From assembly GCA_900319525.1 (NCBI GenBank), contig ONOU01000036.1, forward strand, positions 1 to 41,236: a DNA stretch of 41,236 nucleotides, written 5' to 3'. The notes beneath the pieces are model-generated. The model did not search any database. It was not told where the DNA came from and saw only the letters and a program-made list of their open reading frames with translations. Origin of the DNA: an uncultured Prevotellaceae bacterium (GTDB taxonomy: Bacteria; Bacteroidota; Bacteroidia; Bacteroidales; Muribaculaceae). Made by a program: the position numbers and the translations under genes. The number at the start of each line of letters is the position of its first letter. The stretch's first letter is position 1. Of the stretch, positions 1 through 8,500 are shown one piece after another.

Positions 1-128
1 ATTGATGTTGTGCTGTTGCTTTTTACTGAAAGCTGCTACTAACGACTCATAAATCTACCCTTAATCGTGTATTGGATGATAGTTGCGGATTTTAGGGTTC
101 ATTAATAACCTTTAGACAACTAGACGTG

Positions 129-1316
129 ATGAAACAGAGATATGATTTTGACCGAGTGATCGACCGCCGTGGCACTGGCAGTGTGATGTATGACCGCTGC
201 AAGGAGATGTTTGGACGTGAAGACCTGCTGCCCCTGTGGGTGGCCGACATGGGCTTTGCCGCCTGTCCCGACATCACCCAGGCGCTGGCCGACCGCATCA
301 CGGGTCACCCCATCTATGGCTACAGCGTGCCACTCGAGGACTACTGGCAATCTATTATCGACTGGCAGCGCGAGCGCAACGGGCTGGAATTCACGACCGA
401 CGAGGCTTGCTTCATTGGCGGCATCGTCAACGGCTTTGGCCTCGCGCTCAATCACTTTACCCGTCCCGGTGACAAAGTGGTCATCCAGGAACCGGTATAT
501 CACCCCTTCAAGATGCTCATTACTGGCAACAACCGCATGGTGGTGAACAACGCCCTGGTGCGCACCGATGACGGTTTTTACCGCATGGACCTTGAGGGGC
601 TGGAGCGCATCTTCGAGCAGGAACAGCCGGCCATGATGGTGCTGTGCAATCCGCACAACCCCATCGGCATAGCCTGGCCAGCCGACGTCCAACGCCAGGT
701 GGCAGCATTGGCCAGGAAGTATGGCGTGGTGGTCTTCAGCGACGAGATTCATGGCGACCTGGTATTGAAGGGGCATTGCCACACGTCGTTTCTCACCGTG
801 AGCGACGACGCCCGTGCCGTGGGCGTGGTGATGGGCGCTCCCAGCAAGACGTTTAATATCGCCGGCATCGTGAGCTCGTGGTGCGTGATCAAGAATCCGG
901 AGCTCAGGAAACCTTTCTTCCATCACCTGGACGCCAACGAGCAGTGCTCGCCCAACTTCCTGTCGATGACGGCGACCCGCGCGGCCTACCGTCACGGGGC
1001 CGAATGGCTGGCACAGTGCCTGGAGTACATCGAGGGCAACATCGACATGGTGGTGGATTACTGCCGTGAGCACATCCCCGGCATCGTGGCCATCAAGCCG
1101 CAGGCCTCGTTCCTCGTGTGGCTCGACTGCACGGGTCTAGGCCTCGAGCATGACGACCTGATTGACCTGTTTGTCAACAAGGCCCGCATCGGCCTGAACG
1201 ACGGCGCGATGTTCGGCAAAGCCGGCAGCGGCTTCATGCGCCTCAACGTGGCCGTGCCGCGCAGCATCCTGACCCAGGCCATGCAACAACTGGCCGACGC
1301 CGTACGACAACTATAG
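129..1316 (+). CDS. MalY/PatB-family PLP-dependent C-S lyase (cystathionine beta-lyase-like)
   Basis: Fold-type I PLP enzyme of about 395 residues, the usual length for MalY/PatB proteins. These cytoplasmic enzymes cleave the C-S bond of cystathionine or cysteine conjugates to pyruvate, ammonia and a thiol. Seen: an N-terminal RRGTGSVMYD and LPLWVADMGF block typical of the family; CNPHNPIG near residue 175 (cofactor Asn); FSDEIHGDL near 205 (Asp for the pyridine nitrogen); and GAPSKTFNIAG near 240, whose Lys should form the Schiff base. A GTG lies directly before the ATG at 129; I chose the ATG. The gene is alone on its strand and converges on the next aminotransferase. Exact substrate is not readable from sequence. 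Confidence 0.9.
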   Translation: MKQRYDFDRVIDRRGTGSVMYDRCKEMFGREDLLPLWVADMGFAACPDITQALADRITGHPIYGYSVPLEDYWQSIIDWQRERNGLEFTTDEACFIGGIVNGFGLALNHFTRPGDKVVIQEPVYHPFKMLITGNNRMVVNNALVRTDDGFYRMDLEGLERIFEQEQPAMMVLCNPHNPIGIAWPADVQRQVAALARKYGVVVFSDEIHGDLVLKGHCHTSFLTVSDDARAVGVVMGAPSKTFNIAGIVSSWCVIKNPELRKPFFHHLDANEQCSPNFLSMTATRAAYRHGAEWLAQCLEYIEGNIDMVVDYCREHIPGIVAIKPQASFLVWLDCTGLGLEHDDLIDLFVNKARIGLNDGAMFGKAGSGFMRLNVAVPRSILTQAMQQLADAVRQL

Positions 1317-1338
1317 ATAAAAGGAAAACAATAAATAC

Positions 1339-1374
1339 AATAAGTACAAGAGCGTGGATGCTCTTGTACTTATT
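1339..1374. terminator. Bidirectional hairpin terminator
   Basis: A perfect 15-bp inverted repeat (1339-1353 with 1360-1374, loop GTGGAT) lies between two convergent genes. It is A-rich on its left flank and followed by TTTGTTC on the right, so it can end transcripts from both sides. It shares an 18-nt sequence at its left edge with the hairpin at 23846-23890. Confidence 0.8.
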
Positions 1375-1409
1375 TTTGTTCTTTTATCAAACGGGGTTGC
1401 GCTTTTGCC

Positions 1410-2603
1410 TTAGGCGAGCTTGGCGAGAGCGGCGGCGATGCGCTTGGCGGCCTCGCGCAGGTTCTCGTCGCTGGTGGCGTAGCTCAGGCGGATGTAGCCC
1501 GGGCAGCAGAAGGCGGTACCGGCCACGGTAGCGACGTGGGCCTCGTTCAGGAGATAGAGGGCCAGGTCGTTGTCATCGTTGATGACGGTGTCGCCATAGC
1601 GCTTGCCATAGTAAGAGTCGATCTTGGGGAAGGCATAGAAGGCTCCGTCGGGCATGTTCAGCTCGATGCCGGGAATCTCCTGCAGCAGGCCCACGATGAG
1701 GTTGCGACGACGCTCAAAGGCCACGCGCATCTCCTCGACACATTCCTGGGGACCGTTATAGGCGGCCTCGGCAGCCTTCTGGGCAATCGAGGAAACGCCG
1801 CTGGTGTACTGTCCCTGCATCTTGTTGACGGCCTTGGACACCCACAGGGGAGCTGCGATATAGCCGATGCGGTAACCCGTCATGGCATAGGCCTTGGACA
1901 CGCCGTTGATGATGACCACTTGCTCCTTGATGGCATCAAACTGGGCCAGCGACTCGTGATGGCCCACGTAATTGATGTGCTCATAGATCTCGTCGGCGAT
2001 GACCATCACCTCGGGATGACGGGCCAGCATGTCGGCGATGGCCTTGAGCTCGTCGCGGGTGTAGATGGCACCGCTGGGGTTGCTGGGCGAGCAGATGATG
2101 ATGAGGCGGGTCTTCGGGGTAATGGCGGCCTCGAGCTCGGCGGCAGTCACCTTGAAGTTCTTGTCCATGCTGGAAGGCAGCAACACGCTCTTGCCACCGG
2201 CCAGGTTGACCATCTGCACATAGCTTACCCATGCGGGTGTGGGGATAATGACCTCATCACCAGGGTTGATCAGGGCCATGATGACGTTGCACAGCTCGTG
2301 CTTGGCTCCGTTGCCAATGACAATCTGGTCGGGGGTATATTCCAGGCCATTCTCACGGCGCAGTTTCTCGCACACGGCCTGACGCAGTGACAGGTAGCCA
2401 GGGACGGGAGAATAGAACGAGAAGTTGTCATCAACGGCCTGCTTGGCAGCAGCCTTGATGTGGTCGGGAGTGAAGAAGTCGGGCTCGCCCACCGAGAGGT
2501 TGATCACGTCCACGCCTTGTGCGCGCAGCTCGCTACTCTTCTGTGACATGGCTAGTGTGGCACTCGGTGCCAGTGCGTTAATTCGGTCCGAAAGTCGGTT
2601 CAT
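1410..2603 (-). CDS. Class I pyridoxal-phosphate aminotransferase (aspartate aminotransferase-like)
   Basis: A 397-residue cytoplasmic aminotransferase of the Iγ/AspC-like group, expected to exchange amino groups between aspartate (or another amino acid) and 2-oxoglutarate. Seen: NLSVGEPDFFTPDHI near residue 35; the cofactor-binding CSPSNPSGAIY near 171; VIADEIYEHI near 201; VSKAYAMTGYRIGY with the Schiff-base Lys at residue 237; and CCPGYIRLSYA near the C-terminus, whose Arg would bind the substrate carboxylate. The start ATG at 2603 gives the standard N-terminus (MNRLSDRINALAPSATLAMS). It has its own promoter at 2672-2703. Substrate choice between Asp, aromatic or branched amino acids cannot be decided here. 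Confidence 0.93.
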   Translation of the reverse strand: MNRLSDRINALAPSATLAMSQKSSELRAQGVDVINLSVGEPDFFTPDHIKAAAKQAVDDNFSFYSPVPGYLSLRQAVCEKLRRENGLEYTPDQIVIGNGAKHELCNVIMALINPGDEVIIPTPAWVSYVQMVNLAGGKSVLLPSSMDKNFKVTAAELEAAITPKTRLIIICSPSNPSGAIYTRDELKAIADMLARHPEVMVIADEIYEHINYVGHHESLAQFDAIKEQVVIINGVSKAYAMTGYRIGYIAAPLWVSKAVNKMQGQYTSGVSSIAQKAAEAAYNGPQECVEEMRVAFERRRNLIVGLLQEIPGIELNMPDGAFYAFPKIDSYYGKRYGDTVINDDNDLALYLLNEAHVATVAGTAFCCPGYIRLSYATSDENLREAAKRIAAALAKLA

Positions 2604-2671
2604 TGTTTTATCAGTTATTAAGTTGTAAGTTTTTAGTTTTTAGTTTTAAGTTAATTAGTTTTTGACCACCG

Positions 2672-2703
2672 CAAAGGTAGCCATTTTTCCTTGACTGGGC
2701 AAA
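2672..2703 (-). promoter_or_regulatory. Bacteroidota-type promoter of the aminotransferase gene
   Basis: Read on the minus strand, TTTG (2700-2703) is followed after 20 nt by TACCTTTG (2672-2679). This matches the Bacteroidota sigma-70 pattern TTTG / 19-21 nt / TAnnTTTG. It would give a leader of about 60 nt, AT-rich and with repeated TTTTAG runs. Confidence 0.7.
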
Positions 2704-2709
2704 TTTTCA

Positions 2710-3672
2710 TCAACTTTCGGCCGCCGGCTTCTCGACTACCCGGCCGTCAACTACCTTGAAGCGGCGGTCAAACTCCTCGCGGGTTCTCTTCCAGCGGTTG
2801 TGGCTCCACAGCCAGTACTGCGGGGCGCGGTTGATGGTCTGTTCCATCAGTTTGAAGTAGGTGTCGGTCAACTCAAACTCGCCCATCGTCGATGGGTCGC
2901 GCGTGATGACCTTGTACTCGCACTGGTAGCGGCCGCGACCCACGCGCTTGACATCGATATAGACAGCGGCTTGGTTCTGGGAGTGGACAATGCGCTCAAT
3001 GCCGGTAAAGACGGGAGTGTCCTGGTTGAGGAAGGTGAGCCAGTGGTGGATATTGTGCCATGTGGGCACCTGGTCGTTGATGTATCCTAGGATGGATGGA
3101 CGTCCCTCACGCTTATTACCGAGTATCCATCGCAGTGTTTCCTTCTTGGCCACACTGTCCGAGCCCATGCGGCCACGGGCCTTGAGCACGACGCGGTCAA
3201 ACACCTCGTTCTCCAGCGGATGGTAGATCTGCCCCATCGCCACGTCATGAACGAGCGGACGCAACCATAGCACCAACGAGGTGACCCACTCCCAGTTGCC
3301 GTAGTGTCCCAGCAGCAGAGCCACCGACTGGCCGCTGTTCAGTATCTCGGCCACCTGCTCGCTGCCCTTGAAGGTCATGCGGCGCATGATGTTCTTGTCG
3401 CTGATGGTGGTATATTTCACGGTCTCGGCAACCAGGTCACACACGTGACGATAGAATTGCCGCTGCAGGGTCTTCAACTCCTTCTCGCTCTTGTCGGGAT
3501 AGGAATTGCGCAGATTCTTCCAGATGACCCGGTGACGGTACCTGAAGACGTAGGCGACCAGCACAAACAGCACGTCGCTGAACAGGTAGTGCAGCCACAG
3601 CGGCAACAGCGACAACGCGTGCCACGTGCCGTAAACCGCCCAAAACGCAATATTGTTCAGCAACTTTTTCAT
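2710..3672 (-). CDS. LpxL/HtrB-family lipid A (lysophospholipid) acyltransferase
   Basis: About 320 residues, matching the late acyltransferases (PF03279) that add secondary acyl chains to lipid A at the inner membrane. Seen: a hydrophobic N-terminus (MKKLLNNIAFWAVYGTWHALSL... region, residues 1-45) acting as an anchor; GHYGNWEW at about 122-129, the HX4E catalytic motif; then a GYINDQVP-like block and QYWLWSHNRWKR near the C-terminus, all typical. A longer reading frame starts 96 nt upstream, but the ATG at 3672 gives the family N-terminus. The stop lies just downstream of the aminotransferase promoter. A long AT-rich leader separates it from the island, and a TACCTTTG box at 3896-3903 could be its promoter. 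Confidence 0.9.
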   Translation of the reverse strand: MKKLLNNIAFWAVYGTWHALSLLPLWLHYLFSDVLFVLVAYVFRYRHRVIWKNLRNSYPDKSEKELKTLQRQFYRHVCDLVAETVKYTTISDKNIMRRMTFKGSEQVAEILNSGQSVALLLGHYGNWEWVTSLVLWLRPLVHDVAMGQIYHPLENEVFDRVVLKARGRMGSDSVAKKETLRWILGNKREGRPSILGYINDQVPTWHNIHHWLTFLNQDTPVFTGIERIVHSQNQAAVYIDVKRVGRGRYQCEYKVITRDPSTMGEFELTDTYFKLMEQTINRAPQYWLWSHNRWKRTREEFDRRFKVVDGRVVEKPAAES

Positions 3673-4174
3673 TAGCGGCAGCGAAAGTACAACAAAAACT
3701 TCATAGCAGCAAGAAAAAGGCACAAAGCCTTCTCGACAGGCCTGAAGATGTGTTACGTCAAAAAGCAAAAGGCCGATTTTGACCCTATTTTTTCAATATG
3801 GTGATATTCAGCAGTTTCGACAGTCCGTCATATCATCAATCAGGTGGGGCGGAACTGTTAACGAATCTAAAAAGCATTTTTCTGTCCTCACAGCGCAAAG
3901 GTATCACACGAGCCATCCCGTGTCCATGTCAAAAAGCGGCAACCGGGCAAAACTTTTTTGCCGAAATCGGCAAGAAAATGGGCAAATTTCATGGATAGCG
4001 GTCGATGGTACCGCATCCTCTGAAACACTTTGAAAATCCTCCGAGAATCTCAAACCTATTCTCAAAATCTCAAAGAATCCTCCCACTTCTTTGAAACTTT
4101 TTCGGATACTTTCAAAGAATCTCACAATACCGGGCTTACTGATGGCTTACACTTCTAATAAGTTCTCTTAGGTA
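3673..4174. other. Gene-free region at the edge of the AT-rich island
   Basis: About 500 nt without a convincing gene. It holds a possible minus-strand −7 box TACCTTTG (3896-3903; the nearest TTTG is 26 nt away, so weak), a small hairpin TTGCCG/CGGCAA (3958-3973), and at about 4020-4130 several imperfect copies of a TTTGAGATTCT-like word on the minus strand. A minus-strand reading frame through these copies (to about 3904) has no recognisable domain. The base composition changes from the GC-rich flank to the AT-rich island here, so this may be the insertion edge. Confidence 0.6.
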
Positions 4175-5533
4175 TCAACTGTCTAAGTGCTTCAATATTG
4201 TAGCATGACATCCTTCTAATATCGAGTTTATTACTGAATGCTGGAGTCCAAAAAATGACAACACACAACACAATAGTAGTAGTCTAAGCCGTTTAGCTTG
4301 ATTTATTAATTGCCAGCCAAACAAGGTTTTCGGCTTTCTCGTTTTAGGTACAAAGTGCGAATAGTAATGCCTTGAATCAACAACGGCTTCAATATTCAAT
4401 TCTAACTTGTTTATTTGTTCCACATCCTCAAATTCTGATAATAGCTCGCTAAGAATGGTGTTAAGCAATGTTTTCTGTTTTTTAGATATGTTATTGCTGT
4501 TTTTATATTCCAAATCACGGAATCTCCACCAAAATCCTTCAATTGCTTGAATGATTACCAAAAAGTCAACACTGCTATAGACCTTTTTTCTTTCCAAGCT
4601 GTCTATTAAATGGGATCGAACTGGGGAAATATTCTCTGGCTCAGAATACCATTTTCTTAATAGATCAGCATAATAATCTTTTATAGTTTGATAATCGAAA
4701 AGGAATCCTGTTGTGCGAACAGCTGTTTGGGCTTTTGTTTTTACATTACCAGCTAGATGGATGATGCTTATGGGATGATAGTATTTCTTGTTATCACATG
4801 TCCAATAGAGTTCATTGTCAAATACGATTATACTAGAACTTTTTACGATGCTTAAAGTCGCCAGAGAAAGGAATTGTTCATAAGTGGTTATATCCCTGAG
4901 TATTTCTTTTATAGATGTCTCTTTTTCTTTTGTTATTTTAAGATAAGTATATTGCTCAATTCTGGGCACTAAATGCATCTCAGAACTATTGAAGTTGACA
5001 TCCTGGGCTATGATAACCGATGTCTTATCATCTACTTGCACCTTTTCAATTACATTCATTTCATTTTGATACTGTGTATCAAATGTGATGTTCATTCGAG
5101 TAGTTTCTTGACTTGACAAAGAGATCGTTATTGCGTTTGGCGGACACCAATGTGAGAGTTCTGGAATCCTGACACATGCACAGTAGTTGCATCTATCGTC
5201 TAAACCATTTATGTGTTTTCCAATAAGCAAGTAGTTAGAACTATAACTCACTAGAGGAAAGGTTGCATTAAAATTTATGTTTGCAAAGCGACTTGAGTGG
5301 AAAAGAGTAATATCCTCACCATCAGATGTTTTTCCAAAAATAACATCCACCACCTTCTGCTTGTTAGAGAAAAGAGCATCTAAAGAGCAGTCAAATCCGC
5401 CGAAAAGTTCTAAAACAATATTATTATTGGGGTCGTATGTTAGAATTCCAGCTATCTTATTCTCAGGGTCTGATGGTAAATACCAATAACCCTTAAGCGT
5501 GATTCTCTCATCTATATTATACTTCTTGCTCAT
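4175..5533 (-). CDS. apeA: ApeA-like HEPN-domain anti-phage protein
   Basis: A 452-residue protein I read as ApeA: a beta-rich N-terminal sensor-like domain (GYWYLPSDPENKIAGILTY near residues 15-33, then ELFGGFD and an HSSRFANI block) followed by a helical HEPN domain. The HEPN signature RX4H is present as R388-HYYS-H393, the expected metal-independent RNase site. Family knowledge: ApeA proteins protect against phages, probably by abortive RNA cleavage. The ATG at 5533 is preferred over an upstream TTG at 5542. It starts only 14 nt after the stop of the large restriction-modification gene, so the two are almost certainly co-transcribed. The gene is AT-rich compared with the flanks. Family assignment is by motif and pattern memory, not by alignment. 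Confidence 0.72.
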   Translation of the reverse strand: MSKKYNIDERITLKGYWYLPSDPENKIAGILTYDPNNNIVLELFGGFDCSLDALFSNKQKVVDVIFGKTSDGEDITLFHSSRFANINFNATFPLVSYSSNYLLIGKHINGLDDRCNYCACVRIPELSHWCPPNAITISLSSQETTRMNITFDTQYQNEMNVIEKVQVDDKTSVIIAQDVNFNSSEMHLVPRIEQYTYLKITKEKETSIKEILRDITTYEQFLSLATLSIVKSSSIIVFDNELYWTCDNKKYYHPISIIHLAGNVKTKAQTAVRTTGFLFDYQTIKDYYADLLRKWYSEPENISPVRSHLIDSLERKKVYSSVDFLVIIQAIEGFWWRFRDLEYKNSNNISKKQKTLLNTILSELLSEFEDVEQINKLELNIEAVVDSRHYYSHFVPKTRKPKTLFGWQLINQAKRLRLLLLCCVLSFFGLQHSVINSILEGCHATILKHLDS

Positions 5534-5547
5534 GTGGTTCAATTCTA

Positions 5548-8500
5548 CTATGGTTCAATAAAGACAGGTGTACCCTTTTCTTTTCCAGGATCAATCTCAA
5601 TTAATTGTTCTATTAAGTGTTGTTTGACCAATAGGCTGAGATCCATTTCAAGAGGGGTGATGTTAAAGGTCATATAGCTCTTTCGCGGATGCTTATTTGG
5701 ATAGTTCATCGCTAAGAGTTCATTTTTATTCATCTCTTTATTGTTGGTAACACTGAATGCCGCCAACTTATCTATATTATCCAGATCATATAATATCAAA
5801 ATTGTTGTATTCTTGAATAAAGGACGTTTTTCTTCCATTGAGCCCGTAGTATTGCCCAACCGAACAGTGTAAAGTCCATTAGAAATAATCCATTTTTGGT
5901 AGTTCTTATCCTTATAACACCCAACAAGGATTGTCTTGTCTCCACCAAAGAAGTCAATGATGGACTGGTCGAAACGATTCCACTTGTAACACTCAAATGG
6001 TTCTGCTGCCATAAGTGTATCAGACTCTATATGTTGATAGCCCTCAGTGGATAAATGCAAGTCAATAGTCTTGTTTTCAGTAATATCATCTCCTTGCTTG
6101 TCATCGTCAATTAGTTCTCGACGTAAGACTGCCTCTTTGCGAACAGCCGCTCCGTCACAAACTTCCTTGAGTGAAGTTATCTCGTCTTCAATTTCTCTGA
6201 TTCTTTCAACAATATTCTTTTGCTCTGACATTGAAGGTAGTGGAATTTCGAGATTAGTCAACATATCTTGATTGAGACTCTTTATATTGGCACCATTACT
6301 TCCAGTTGTAAGGCGTTGCCTAACGTTTGAAGAAGAAAGCATATAATATAAGAACTCACTATTCACTTTGTCTGAAATAATACGTACTCTTATTGAAAAA
6401 CCAGAGAATGTCGTTCGTTCTTTTGGCTCTTCATCAATAAGCATAAAGCGCCCAACCAACTCTCTAGAACCATTAGATCTAACTGTTACAAGATCACCTT
6501 CATGCAGAAGGAAAGCTTCATCAACATCCTCTTGGATTGTTATAGTTTGAATATTATCCCATGATGGTGATTTGTTTTCTTTAAAGTCTGCGACACCAAC
6601 AATCCTTACTACACTTTTGCCGTATGTTGATTTTTTATAATTCAACCCATTCTTAAATTGTGCAATAGTGCCAAGTTTAATACTGTTTCCTTTTATTTCG
6701 CTCACAATGCCACGGATTTCTTCTTTCAATTCATTAATCTTTTCATTTGCCGTATTGGCTTCTTTGTCTATCTCATAACACACAGTTACTATTTTATGCT
6801 GTAACTCTTTTGATGGTACTGGAATTTTTATTTGCTTCAAATCATTTGCATATACGTGAGGTTGGGCTGCTCCTTTTTGCAAATTAAATAGAAGATTTTG
6901 ATTCGCCTTTAAGAAATAATAAATAAAACACGTTTCTTCAAAACTATTACCAATAATTGTACTACAATCAGAAGCAAATATTTTTTCCCGCCAAAAGTTG
7001 ACGTACCCTGCATTTGCACCAGAAGCAGACACTGTAATAACATTTTCTGGACGATTATACTTGTTATGCATATAAGCAAAATCGACACCTCCAGCTACAA
7101 CTTTATATTCCCCTTCTTCTAGTTCTGAAGACGTGATGGCTGTGCCTTTTTGAATTTCACAAATATTCCCTAAGATGTCGACAACAATTCCTTTCTTGTA
7201 TCTTATATCTTCTACTTTTTTGTCCACACTTGTCTTTACCGATAGATTAAAAGCTGTTTTGCTGAAGTCAATCAAATCTGTGAGCCTCGAAAACTGCAAT
7301 AGAGCTTTCTTCTCTCCAATAAAAGGCTTGTCAAAAATAACCTTTCCTGTCCCAAAAGAGAATTTGATACATTTATCCGTAATGTGTTTCCGCAGCGCAT
7401 ACGAGAACTTTGATACGTCGTTATCATCGTCAGGATTGTAAAGCGGTGTTTCAATGTATTTTATTGAATTGATGGCTTGAACGATTTCATTATCTTTATC
7501 CTCATCGTCCTCCGAACCATCAGATTCCAGCACATGACTTGTCAGGTATTTTATGCCCTCTTCACCCTTGCGGTTGCTCCAGTCATAGCCTAAAAATCTG
7601 ACCACCTCTGCTTTATTACTCTTGTCGCCTATCTTCTCGGGAGGCGACTGCAAGATGGCAACTATATTGTTTTCCGTCTGAATATAGACATTAAGCTTTT
7701 TGCATTCAATGTCTTTTGCAAAAGCGACGAACTGTCTTCTATATTCAGCTTCTTCAAGTTGCTTGTAGGCATTGCTTAACAGGAAAAGTGCAAATAGCTT
7801 TTTGTATTCCTTTGATTTTTCCTTTATATCAGCCTTAAAATAGGTGGATTTAACAAACCATTCTTTCTGAATGCTTTTGCTTATGCTACTCTTCTTAAAG
7901 TTAAAGGCATAATCTTTGAAGATGCTTGTTTCTTTGAGGTTTTCGCCAAGAATATCTTCCTGCATAAATGCAAAATACTCATCCTTGGGATAGCCCTGTT
8001 TTAGAATGTAGGAATCTATTGCGCCGCTGGTAGTATACTGGGTGTAATCCTTCTTGGCAATGAAAGTGTGAAGCAATCCTTCAGAGTTTTTCTTCACCTT
8101 CTGGGCAAATAGGATAACGGTATTAGTCCCAGTTGAGCCAAAAGTACGACTATTCATGATTGTTATTGCGAGAATGTTGAAGTTGGCAAAAATGATTTCA
8201 CGAGTTCTTGTATAAATATTTTCGTTGCTAAGTAGTGAACTCGGAAGAATTATACCCATCAGGCCATCTTTTTTCAAAAAATGCAGAGCACGTTCAACAA
8301 AGAAACATTCAATTGCCCTATTTGTGGAATAAGCTTTTTCTTCTACATACTTTGCGAGTTCAAACTGGTCACGGTCTTTTTGCTCCATTGTATTCAAGAA
8401 CCCTTTTACGCTGTATGGGGGATTAGCAATAATGCAATCAAAAGACTCTTTATCAAATCCTTGGTATCTCACATCCATAGTGTTCATAAGACTTAATGAG

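Noticed and set aside
120-1073. Long minus-strand reading frame opposite the C-S lyase gene
   Set aside because: It mirrors a GC-rich real gene, has His/Val-rich low-quality sequence, and no domain.
3779-4033. Short plus-strand reading frames in the island border
   Set aside because: No conserved motif, no promoter, and they overlap each other in different frames.
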